This document shows, piece by piece, positions 1-7,990 of a DNA stretch of 46,300 nucleotides. The stretch covers positions 1 to 46,300 of the forward strand of contig NZ_JADMKU010000026.1 in NCBI RefSeq assembly GCF_018219815.1, in the 5' to 3' direction. This stretch comes from Thalassovita aquimarina. GTDB lineage: Bacteria; Pseudomonadota; Alphaproteobacteria; Rhodobacterales; Rhodobacteraceae. The stretch's first letter is position 1. Each line of letters starts with the position of its first letter. The notes beneath the pieces are model-generated. The model did not search any database and was not told the origin of the DNA. It worked only from the letters and a program-made list of their open reading frames with translations. The position numbers and the translations under genes were made by a program.

Positions 1-2
1 CC

Positions 3-2834
3 TACACCGTGACCCAGGCCGATATCGACGCCGGGGGCCTGCGCAACAGCGCGACCGTGGTCGGCACCTACGGCGGCGCCGATTACACCGACGTGACCGA
101 CGATGGCGACGACAGCGATGGCAACACCACCGACGACGAGACGGAAACGCTGGCGACCATTGCTCCCGTGATCAAGGTGACGAAGACCGTCGATGACAGC
201 GCCTTGGAAGACGGTGTGCGTGCTGGCGACACGCTGAACTATACGATCAAGGTCGAAAACATCGGTAATATCACCCTTTCGGATGTTGCGCTGACCGACA
301 ACTTCAAGGATCTGCACGGCGGCACGTTGTCCCTGACCGCCGGTCCGACCAAGGCATCGGATACCGGCGCGATCGCGACCGACACCACGATGGACGTGGG
401 CGATGTCTGGATTTACGAGGCCAGCTATGACCTGACCGACGGGGCGATTGCCACAGGTGGGGTCGAAAACATCGCCGTTGTGACAGCCAAAGCGCCGGAC
501 GATTCCGTGGTAACTGCGGAAAGCAAAGTTGGCGGCAACACCTCGGTCGATGGCGACGGAACGCCGACAGACACCGGCTTCCCCGGTGAAGTCAGCGGCA
601 CTGTCAGGCAATATGAGCGAGGCATCTCGGGTATCGTTGTATACCTGTTGAAGGAAACCGCGCCGGGATCTGGAGTGTTTGACTACGTGATGGTTCCCGA
701 CAATCCGTCGCAACGGCTTTCGACAGTGACGGATGAATCCGGGGAATACGTGTTCATCGGGCTGGCGCCCGGCACCTATGGTGTCGAATTCGACAACCCG
801 GGGTCACAGGCCGATCCGACCGCGATCAGCGCCGACTACTCGGAAACCGCGAACCGCATTACCGGGATTGTCGTGGATGCGGGCGACGTGGAGGTCGAAC
901 AAGACGCATTCTTTGTCGATCCGAGCGGCGTGATCTATGACTCATCAAGCTTTACGCCGATCCCCGGCGCGGTGGTCACGCTTTACTATCAAGCCACCTC
1001 AGGCGCCTCTCGCTCTGTGGTTCCCAATGCCTGGCTGAATGACGCGTTGGGTGACCTGAACGCTGTTTCGACCGGAACCGACGGAGCGTATTCTTTCTTC
1101 CTCGATCCGGCCACGGCGCAAAACGGTATATACTCCATCGAGGTTTCGAAATCCGGATACGAGTTCGCTTCGCAAACCATCGCGCCCCAGCCCGGGACGT
1201 TCGATCCCGGTCTTGGTGGCGGCGTGGTGCAGATCACCAATGCGGCGGTTCCTGCCGATGGCATGGATACGAGCTACTACCTGTCCTACCAGATGGCTTT
1301 CAGTGCCGACCCTGCGACGACCTCCAACGGGGTGGTGAACAATCATATTCCGCTGGATCCGGGCCTTGTTCTGCCGCTGGTCGAAGACGATCTGTTGTTG
1401 ATCCTGAAAGACGATCTGGCCGTCACGATGACGCAGCAAAGCCGTCAGATGAACAGCTATGCGGCGGGCGCGCTGCAGCGGCTCAAGTCGCGCGACAGGG
1501 ATCAATGTCTTGTCGCGTTGGCGAAGGCATTGGATGATCAACCAGTTCTGTTCGACACGGACAAGTCGACGCTGAAGCCGGAAAGCGGCGCGATCCTGGA
1601 CAAGATGGCCGACATCCTGAACAGCTGCGAAGCGGCGTCCTTCGAAATCGCCGGTCATACCGACGACCGCGCCAGCGATGCCTACAACATGGTGCTCAGC
1701 CAGGCCCGCGTCGACGCGGTGGTCGCGGCGTTGGGGCAACGTGGCGTGAATACCGAGCGTCTGGCTGCCAAGGGCTATGGGGAAACCCGGCCGATCGCGG
1801 ACAATGCGACGGCTGAAGGCCGGGCAGCGAACCGCCGGGTGGAATTCCTGCCGCTTGATAAACGGCACAAGGCCGAGGAGTGCGTGGCAACCGACACGAT
1901 CGACCGCGGCATCAATGCATCTGCCAACAATTCCGGGGCGGCCGTGGATGGCAGCTATCATCGCGAAACCCGGAATTGCCAGAACGATAGCTGGCGCATC
2001 GTTTCCGGAACCGCGAGCTATCTGAAAAACGACAACGGCGTGTCGCAGGGCATGTTCAACCTGACGGTTCGGACGGAAAAGTTCGTCACGGATGATCGCG
2101 TTTTTGGCCGCTTTCTCGGGGTTTACGGATCGAAAAGCGACATTACGGGTCTGGCAACCGGCGACATCAAAGGGTTCGGCCTTAACGCTGGGATCTACGG
2201 TGCAAACCGTTTCGCAAGCGGGCTGTTCCTGGACTATTACCTCGGCGGGGCCATCGGGCGCCACGCGTTCGACCTCGACTTCGATCGGACGGGCGGCGTG
2301 GTGCATACCGAAGGGAACTATCGCTATTTCGCGGCATTCGGCGGCGCCGCGCTCTCGGGTCAGACCCAGATGGGTAGGTTGATCGTGTCGCCCCGGGCAG
2401 GTCTGGATCTGGCATGGTCCCCCGGCGGTGACGTGGATGTGACCGCCACGCGCGGCGCCATCGAGGACAGCGGCAACCTCAGGATCGGCAGGATGTCGGG
2501 CGCACGCCTGTTCGGAGAGGCCCGGATCGAAGACTTGTTGCCCGGGAGGGCGGAGGTTCTTGCAATCACCCCGAGGATTTTCTGCGATAAGCCTATCGGT
2601 GGCGGTGAAAACAGCTGTGGTTACGGCGCCGCGATCGAGCTTTCGCGGGAAAATCTCGGAAACAGGACGAGTTTCAGCGCAACGCTTGATGGCGAACGGT
2701 CCGAGAACCACGACTCCATCGGCTTGGTTTTCGAATACGCCAAGTCCCTTTCGGGTGGTCAGTTGACGGGAACCACGTCTGTTTCCAGTCAAGGCGAAAT
2801 TGCGATCACAACGCAGTACAAGCTGGAGTTTTAA
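3..2834 (+). CDS. Large envelope protein: DUF11/SdrD-like repeats, OmpA domain, C-terminal barrel-like region (5' end outside window)
   Basis: The reading frame is already open at the window edge and its first residues (YTVTQADIDAGG) are mid-repeat, so the true start lies upstream; a GTG at 9 is not credible as a start. Counting from that GTG: an acidic linker (about 25-48); a DUF11-like beta-sandwich repeat (about 50-175, with LNYTIKVENIGN); two SdrD-B/carboxypeptidase-regulatory-like domains (about 193-300 and 303-430, the first with TDESGEYVFIGLAPGTY); an OmpA-like peptidoglycan-binding domain (about 512-615) with VLFDTDKSTLKPES, IAGHTDD, LSQARVDAVV and the NRRVEF signature; then about 300 residues of alternating hydrophobic/Gly-rich segments ending in YKLEF, as in outer-membrane barrels. 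It probably acts at the outer membrane or cell surface, perhaps in adhesion or envelope anchoring (inferred). No partner gene is visible. Confidence 0.85.
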   Translation, partial: YTVTQADIDAGGLRNSATVVGTYGGADYTDVTDDGDDSDGNTTDDETETLATIAPVIKVTKTVDDSALEDGVRAGDTLNYTIKVENIGNITLSDVALTDNFKDLHGGTLSLTAGPTKASDTGAIATDTTMDVGDVWIYEASYDLTDGAIATGGVENIAVVTAKAPDDSVVTAESKVGGNTSVDGDGTPTDTGFPGEVSGTVRQYERGISGIVVYLLKETAPGSGVFDYVMVPDNPSQRLSTVTDESGEYVFIGLAPGTYGVEFDNPGSQADPTAISADYSETANRITGIVVDAGDVEVEQDAFFVDPSGVIYDSSSFTPIPGAVVTLYYQATSGASRSVVPNAWLNDALGDLNAVSTGTDGAYSFFLDPATAQNGIYSIEVSKSGYEFASQTIAPQPGTFDPGLGGGVVQITNAAVPADGMDTSYYLSYQMAFSADPATTSNGVVNNHIPLDPGLVLPLVEDDLLLILKDDLAVTMTQQSRQMNSYAAGALQRLKSRDRDQCLVALAKALDDQPVLFDTDKSTLKPESGAILDKMADILNSCEAASFEIAGHTDDRASDAYNMVLSQARVDAVVAALGQRGVNTERLAAKGYGETRPIADNATAEGRAANRRVEFLPLDKRHKAEECVATDTIDRGINASANNSGAAVDGSYHRETRNCQNDSWRIVSGTASYLKNDNGVSQGMFNLTVRTEKFVTDDRVFGRFLGVYGSKSDITGLATGDIKGFGLNAGIYGANRFASGLFLDYYLGGAIGRHAFDLDFDRTGGVVHTEGNYRYFAAFGGAALSGQTQMGRLIVSPRAGLDLAWSPGGDVDVTATRGAIEDSGNLRIGRMSGARLFGEARIEDLLPGRAEVLAITPRIFCDKPIGGGENSCGYGAAIELSRENLGNRTSFSATLDGERSENHDSIGLVFEYAKSLSGGQLTGTTSVSSQGEIAITTQYKLEF

Positions 2835-3145
2835 TCCGGAAATCGGGACTTGTCCTCCTTGCTTGAACCAGCCGGGCCAGGCAGGGAGGATACAACCGCT
2901 TCTGATATGACCAGTGCCTATTTTTCAAAATGCTGCCGCTGAATTCCTGCCTATGCGGGCACAAGTATCCGTGAGCTGGAACATCGCAATCAGTCCATGC
3001 CGAGCGCTCGCGTCGGGGAGTGAATTAAGTGCCCCGTTTCCCGTTTGGCTGACCATTCATGCGGCACCACGGCGAAAGTCGGCTCTCCGTCCGACCTGGA
3101 TGGGCCTCCTTAAAGGTTTTTTTTGTTGCAGGTTCGCAAAAGGCT
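2835..3145. other. Intergenic stretch without a recognised gene
   Basis: I see no convincing gene, RNA or strong terminator between the envelope-protein stop and the IS3 remnant. A T-run (about 3117-3124) lies just before the IS3-like sequence begins. Confidence 0.5.
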
Positions 3146-3410
3146 GGGACCGACCAACTCAGGGTTCTGAAGCGCCTTCAGGAGGAAAGCGAACGGCTTG
3201 AAAAGGCCATCTCGGATCTGACGCAGGACAAGCTGATCCTGGCGGAGGCTGCCAAGGGGAACCACGGTATCCTGCTCGCCGCCGTACTTGCGCCGATCAC
3301 GTACGCACCCGGTTCCGGCTGCCCGCATGTCGATCGGATTTTGCGATTTTGGGTCAACCCGAAGCTGACCTGCAGCGAGGCCTCCTCCACCCCCGTGGCA
3401 CACAACTGAT
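3146..3410 (+). mobile_element. IS3-family transposase remnant (OrfA tail plus OrfB head)
   Basis: Positions 3146-3262 translate in one frame to a tract containing GTDQLRVLKRLQEESERL and SDLTQDKLILAEAAKGN, the C-terminal leucine-zipper part of IS3-family (IS407-like) OrfA. From 3277 a second frame gives RRRTCADHVR and then LGQPEADLQR, matching in degraded form the OrfB start (RRRACIDHVR...LGQHRSTQR). The switch of frame between OrfA and OrfB is normal for IS3. The OrfA N-terminus and the OrfB catalytic core are absent, so the element is dead. It directly abuts the stop of the M20 peptidase gene on the other strand. Confidence 0.75.
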
Positions 3411-3419
3411 GCGCATATC

Positions 3420-4805
3420 TCACCGCGGCGCATTGCCAGCGCCGATATCCCAGAATAGCCCCGCCATCAGCCGCAGCGCATCGCGGCACAGCGGCTTGAG
3501 CACATGTTCGTTCGGTGCATGCTGCGAACAGCCGCGATAGGAATGAGGCACCCACACGGTCGGCAGCTCGAGTATGTCGGCAAACACGTCATTGGGCAGC
3601 GAGCCGGCCAGATTCGGCAGGATGTGGGGGGCTCGTTCCGACGTTTCCTCCAACGATGCTGCCACGAACCGGACCCAGGGATGATCCGGGGCCAGTCGCG
3701 TGGCCGCGAAGACGCCCTTGCCCTGCAATGCGATCTTGACCATCCCGAAGCCATGCGCGTCGAGATGGCGGCGCAGGGCCGGCAAGATGTCCTCGGCCTC
3801 GGTCCCCACCACGTAGCGCAGCTGACAGGTGGCGCGGGCATGGCCCGAGATCGCGTTGACCGGCGCCTCGGGGACGCCGCTTTTCATCGCCAGTATGGCA
3901 AAGCTGTTCCAGCCAAAGGCGCGCTCGGCCGGTGTCAGGCTTTCTTCGCCCCAGTCCTCATCGATGGCGGGGCCGTCGCCGCCCGCGACGGGCAATCCGC
4001 GCAGCGCGGCGCGCACGTCGGCGGTCAGGCTGTCGGGCCGCCATTGGGGGATGCGGATCTGGCCGCGCTTGTCAGTGATGGTGGCAAGCGCTTGCGCCAG
4101 GATCATCGCGGGATCGGCCAGCAGCCCACCCCAGTTGCCGGAATGATGCGCCCCCTCGCGCAGCTCCACCACCAGATCGAAGGTAACGGCGCCGCGCGAC
4201 CCCATAAACATGGTGGGCGTGCCCGCCTGCAGCCGCGGGCCGTCCGAGGCGATCAGTACGTCGGCGGCCAGATCGTCCCGGTGCGCGGCAAAGAATTCGG
4301 CAAGGCCGGGCGATCCGGTCTCTTCACCGGTCTCGATCACCACGCGGCAGTTGAAGCCCAGACAGCCGCGCACCTGCATCACGGCGTCGAGCGCGGCAAG
4401 GTTGATGAGGTGCTGACCCTTGTTGTCGGCGCTGCCCCGGCCATAGAGCCGATCGCCCTCCTCCGTCAGCCGGAAGGGATGCAGACCCGCGCGCCACTGG
4501 TCGGTCTGGGCGCGGGTCACATCGCCATGTCCGTAGGTCAGGATCGTCGGCAGATCATCGCCTTCGTGCCGTTCGGCCACCAGGATAGGCCCGGCCCCGT
4601 CCACCGGGTTGGGATGGATCCGGCAGGAAAAGCCCATGCCGTTCAGCTGCGCGGTCATCGCCTGATCAAGGTAGCGGACGAGTTCCGAGGCCTGTTCGGG
4701 GTTCTGGCTTTCGGTTTCATAGACCACAAGATCGGCCAATTCGGTCTGGAAACGCCCGTCGTCGAAATAGGCGGAGGCGGTGTCGATCGCGGAAGTTCTT
4801 GTCAT
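3420..4805 (-). CDS. M20 family metallopeptidase / amidohydrolase
   Basis: The 461-residue product has the full M20 (ArgE/DapE/CPG2) di-zinc set: H93-x-D95 in YGHGD, the bridging D127 in SADNKG, the general-base pair E161-E162 in [10 protein letters not shown]188 in IASDG and the C-terminal histidine H434 in HAPNEH. Enzymes of this type hydrolyse dipeptides, N-acyl amino acids or N-carbamoyl compounds in the cytoplasm; no signal peptide is seen, and the substrate cannot be told from sequence. Length matches the longer M20 dipeptidase-like group. The ATG at 4805 begins with a hydrophilic stretch typical of these proteins. The gene stands alone: an IS3 remnant abuts its 3' end, and an apparently degenerate gap of almost 700 bp lies upstream. 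Confidence 0.9.
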   Translation of the reverse strand: MTRTSAIDTASAYFDDGRFQTELADLVVYETESQNPEQASELVRYLDQAMTAQLNGMGFSCRIHPNPVDGAGPILVAERHEGDDLPTILTYGHGDVTRAQTDQWRAGLHPFRLTEEGDRLYGRGSADNKGQHLINLAALDAVMQVRGCLGFNCRVVIETGEETGSPGLAEFFAAHRDDLAADVLIASDGPRLQAGTPTMFMGSRGAVTFDLVVELREGAHHSGNWGGLLADPAMILAQALATITDKRGQIRIPQWRPDSLTADVRAALRGLPVAGGDGPAIDEDWGEESLTPAERAFGWNSFAILAMKSGVPEAPVNAISGHARATCQLRYVVGTEAEDILPALRRHLDAHGFGMVKIALQGKGVFAATRLAPDHPWVRFVAASLEETSERAPHILPNLAGSLPNDVFADILELPTVWVPHSYRGCSQHAPNEHVLKPLCRDALRLMAGLFWDIGAGNAPR

Positions 4806-5493
4806 TCTCTACCCGTTGAATTCATCGCAAGTAACGTCTTTCTCGGTGCAGCCGGCGTCGACACTCCCCTTGCGCAAAACGACCGCATGACGGCCAAAGG
4901 GGTGGTGACGTTCATTCAAGAGCAGTATCGCGACCATGTCCCGGTCTCAATCCGGCACAGTCAAACGAGACCGCGGAGCGGCTGGATAAGGATTTCGAAA
5001 CCAGCGCCCGCTGACAAGCCTTTATCGCGGTCAGCCACAGGATGCGTTTCCCGATCTCGAACGCGCAAGCCGCCTCGCTCCGGCGCTCAGCCAACAGTCC
5101 TTCATTCCTTCGATGTCGCCACACCTGATGCTGGGGAGTTTCGCAAGTGCCGCCATGCTGTTTCGCGATCAGCTGCTGATTGCCAAGGGCACCGATGCCA
5201 GAACCGGGCATTCAGGTGCGCTCGAAGAAACGCAGGTGCCGGCGGGAAATGCCTGAAATAAAACCGAAGTTTTCCACCCGGCACCGGTCGGCCCGGCTTC
5301 CGTTCCCTGACGCTTCCTGCGCCGATTGCGTGATGAGCGGATTGGCCAAGACCGGGCCCGGTGACAAACGCACGCGCCGTGTTAAAAACATATCGCGCCG
5401 CAAGGGCCAGCAGCTTTCCACCAATGGCTTTCGGCACTCCCGTAGAGAGAAAGCCTGAAATGTGGTAGCTTTACAGGCAATGGGGGACGGAAA
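4806..5493. other. Gene-free gap with degenerate coding-like sequence
   Basis: No intact gene is supported. On the plus strand short coding-like tracts follow each other in different frames: one around 4830-4970 (containing AKGVVTFIQEQYRDHVPVS), one around 4965-5010 (ETAERLDKDFETSAR then stop), and an open tract of about 85 codons from roughly 4992 to 5257 (containing PHLMLGSFASAAMLFRDQL) that ends in TGA and has no plausible start. This looks like a decayed gene with frameshifts, but I cannot name the family. The last 200 bp should hold the promoter of the downstream iron protein; no clear -35/-10 was picked out. Confidence 0.4.
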
Positions 5494-7452
5494 ATGGCAG
5501 AGGAAGAACCGAAAATCCGTATCGGGGATCGTGAAGAACTGATCTACATGCTCTCCGAGGCCGCCGAGATCGAACACAATGTCATGTGCGGCTATCTCTA
5601 TGGCATCTGGAGCCTGAAACGCGATGAAGCCGACGGATTGACAGCCGAACAATGCGGCCTGATCGCGCAATGGCGCGACCACATGACCGCAGTCGCCGTC
5701 GAGGAAATGACCCATCTCACATTGGTCGGAAACCTGCTTTGCGCGATCGGCGCCCCGGCGCATTTGTCACGATCCAATTTCCCGATCCCGGCAGCAGATC
5801 ACCCCGGCACCGTGGACCTTGAACTATACGGCTTCTCGCCCGAACTGGTCGAACACGCGATATATCTCGAACGCCCCGAGGGCGTGGATCTGGCCGACGC
5901 ACCCGAATTCGAACACTTGGATAATTATCACCGGGAGGCCCCCAAGGGTCGCGTCATGCCGAACGCCCAGGACTATGCCAGCATCGGCCATCTATATCGC
6001 GGCATTTACCACGGGATGGAACGGCTGACCCAGAAGCTGGGCGAAGAGGCGCTGTTTTGCGGCGATGTGGCCGACCAGATTTCGCCGGCAGATGCGCCGT
6101 TGCCCGGACTGAGCGTGGTGACCAATCTGGCAACCGCGCACCAAGCCATCGAAACCATCGTCGAACAGGGCGAAGGCGCCCCCGATCATTCCGAGGACAG
6201 CCATTACCAGAGATTTCTGAACCTGCGGGCCTCGTTTCAGGCCGCGACGGAAAACTATCCCGGTTTCGAACCCGCCTTCCCCGTCGCGCGAAATCCTGTC
6301 CCGGCCCAGCCCGCCGACCCCGCCGGCACGATCTGGGTGACCGATCCCGAGGCTTGCCTCGTTCTGGATTTTGCCAATTCGGTCTACAACCAGATGCTGC
6401 GCTTCCTTGCCCAGGCTTTCGGGCGCGACGACACGAAGGGGCATAACAAGCGCCTGTTCGTCACCCTTGCACGCGAAATGATGTCCGTTCTGACCCCCTT
6501 GTGCAATCACCTGGCCAGCCTGCCTGCCGGGCCCGAGCACCCGGGTGTGAATGCCGGTATGAGCTTCACCATGGTGCGCGATATCACCCGTCTGCCAGCG
6601 GGTAGCGGCGAAATGCGGGTGATGCGCGAACGTATGGATGAATTGGCCGCGCAGGCGCGCAAGCTGTTTGCCCCGGACCACAGGCTGGGGTCGATATCCG
6701 ACGCCCTGAGCGGCATGGCAGACCGAATCGACGCCCCATCGGACAGGGCAACGCCGCAAAAGGCGCCCCCCGCGCCCCCTGCCCCGCAGGCGGGTAAGCC
6801 GAAAAAGACGAACAAAGCGATCGTCGGCCATGCCGAGGGCAAGGATATGCATCTCAGCTTTGACACCGGACGGTGCATTCACGCGCGGTTCTGCGTGCTG
6901 GGCGCTCCCAAGGTGTTCCTGTCAGGCGTCAAGGGCCAATGGCTCTTTCCCGACAAGATGGACACCGAGGCGCTGCGCGCCGTCTGCCACAACTGCCCGT
7001 CGGGCGCGGTGCAATACACCCCCAAGGGTGGCACCCAGGCCGAACCTGCCCCGCCGGTCAATATCGTCAAGCTGCGTGAAAACGGCCCCTACGCGTTCCG
7101 GGCGCCAATGCGGGTCGACGGAGAGAATGTCGGGTTCCGGGCAACCCTGTGCCGATGCGGGGCCTCCGGGAACAAGCCGTTCTGCGACGGTTCGCATGTG
7201 AAAGCCGGGTTCAGCGCCAGCGGCGAACCGGACACCCGCCCGTCCGAACCCCTGGCGGTTCGCGATGGCCCGCTCGATATCAGGCCGCAAAAGAACGGCC
7301 CCCTGCAGGTCAGCGGCAACCTCGAGATCTGCTCCGGAACCGGTCGCAACATCGACCGGGTAACCGGGGCGCGGTTGTGCCGCTGCGGCGGCTCCAAGAC
7401 CAAACCGTTCTGTGACAACACCCATCTGAAAATCGGCTTCAAATCCGATTAG
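5494..7452 (+). CDS. Multi-domain iron protein: ferritin-like, ferredoxin-like (Fer4_19) and two CDGSH iron-sulfur domains
   Basis: The 652-residue protein begins with a VioB-type ferritin-like domain (about 8-390). It shows candidate metal residues in EIEHN (E27, H28) and VEEMTHL (E70, E71, H74) and the motif IVEQGEG near 223-228. A Pro/Lys-rich linker (about 415-440) leads to a Fer4_19-like domain with four cysteines (C461, C467, C498, C501, the last in CHNCPSGAV). Two CDGSH-type [2Fe-2S] sites follow: C553, C555, C564, H568 (in KPFCDGSH) and C629, C631, C640, H644 (KPFCDNTH). All ligands are intact. Such proteins are cytoplasmic; a role in iron or redox handling, or in oxidative tailoring, is inferred. 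The ATG follows GGGGACGGAAA. It is a single-gene unit, so its partners are unknown. Confidence 0.9.
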   Translation: MAEEEPKIRIGDREELIYMLSEAAEIEHNVMCGYLYGIWSLKRDEADGLTAEQCGLIAQWRDHMTAVAVEEMTHLTLVGNLLCAIGAPAHLSRSNFPIPAADHPGTVDLELYGFSPELVEHAIYLERPEGVDLADAPEFEHLDNYHREAPKGRVMPNAQDYASIGHLYRGIYHGMERLTQKLGEEALFCGDVADQISPADAPLPGLSVVTNLATAHQAIETIVEQGEGAPDHSEDSHYQRFLNLRASFQAATENYPGFEPAFPVARNPVPAQPADPAGTIWVTDPEACLVLDFANSVYNQMLRFLAQAFGRDDTKGHNKRLFVTLAREMMSVLTPLCNHLASLPAGPEHPGVNAGMSFTMVRDITRLPAGSGEMRVMRERMDELAAQARKLFAPDHRLGSISDALSGMADRIDAPSDRATPQKAPPAPPAPQAGKPKKTNKAIVGHAEGKDMHLSFDTGRCIHARFCVLGAPKVFLSGVKGQWLFPDKMDTEALRAVCHNCPSGAVQYTPKGGTQAEPAPPVNIVKLRENGPYAFRAPMRVDGENVGFRATLCRCGASGNKPFCDGSHVKAGFSASGEPDTRPSEPLAVRDGPLDIRPQKNGPLQVSGNLEICSGTGRNIDRVTGARLCRCGGSKTKPFCDNTHLKIGFKSD

Positions 7453-7584
7453 CGCCAGCGCCGAACCATCCGGCACCGCCGTCCCGGTCCCGGCTGTTTT
7501 GAATTTTTTATGTGAAATATGGGCATTCGCCCGTAAGCTTCCGCGTAAAAGTCTGCATCTTGACTGCGAAAACAGGGGGCGCGG

Positions 7585-7965
7585 ATGACGGAAACGGCAA
7601 TCTTGGTCATGCTGTGCCTGGTAGTGAAACACTACGTGGCCGACTATCTTTTGCAGTTTCCCTGGATGATCCGGCAAAAGGGCAACCCGAGAGCGATCGG
7701 GGGGTATGCCCATGTCGGCATACACGCTTTGGGCACCGTGGCTGTTTTCGGGCTGCTTGGTCTGCCCCTCGGGGTGACGCTGGCGCTGGCGCTGGCAGAG
7801 GCCGTCACACATTACCTGATCGATTTCACCAAGGACCGTACCGGCAACAATGTAACCAGTAGTGACCGTCCACGCCTGTTCTGGGCGATCCACGGATTGG
7901 ATCAGCTTTTTCATTCCCTGACCTACCTCGCCATGACCTACGTCCTGATCACCGCGATCAGCTAG
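7585..7965 (+). CDS. DUF3307 family small membrane protein
   Basis: The 126-residue product is hydrophobic, with about three to four transmembrane segments, and carries the DUF3307 pattern: a conserved start LVVKHYVADYLLQFPWM, a polar K-G segment, then HVGIHALGT and a central HYLIDFTKD. The function of the family is not established. It lies 132 bp after the iron protein and 25 bp before the Kef-type antiporter, on the same strand, so it is probably co-transcribed with the antiporter. The ATG at 7585 is preceded by a G-rich tract (AGGGGGCGCGG) that can serve as ribosome-binding site. Confidence 0.85.
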   Translation: MTETAILVMLCLVVKHYVADYLLQFPWMIRQKGNPRAIGGYAHVGIHALGTVAVFGLLGLPLGVTLALALAEAVTHYLIDFTKDRTGNNVTSSDRPRLFWAIHGLDQLFHSLTYLAMTYVLITAIS

Positions 7966-7990
7966 ACCTCAGAAGGAAAGATCAGATTTC

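Noticed and set aside
999-2792. Long minus-strand ORF opposite the envelope protein
   Set aside because: It lies antisense to a gene with clear OmpA and repeat domains, has no recognisable domain, and its composition (Arg, Gly, His, Gln rich) is that of a GC-rich shadow frame.
3504-5261. Plus-strand ORF of 585 codons over the M20 peptidase
   Set aside because: Mostly antisense to a complete metallopeptidase; only its last 140 codons cover the degenerate gap described separately.
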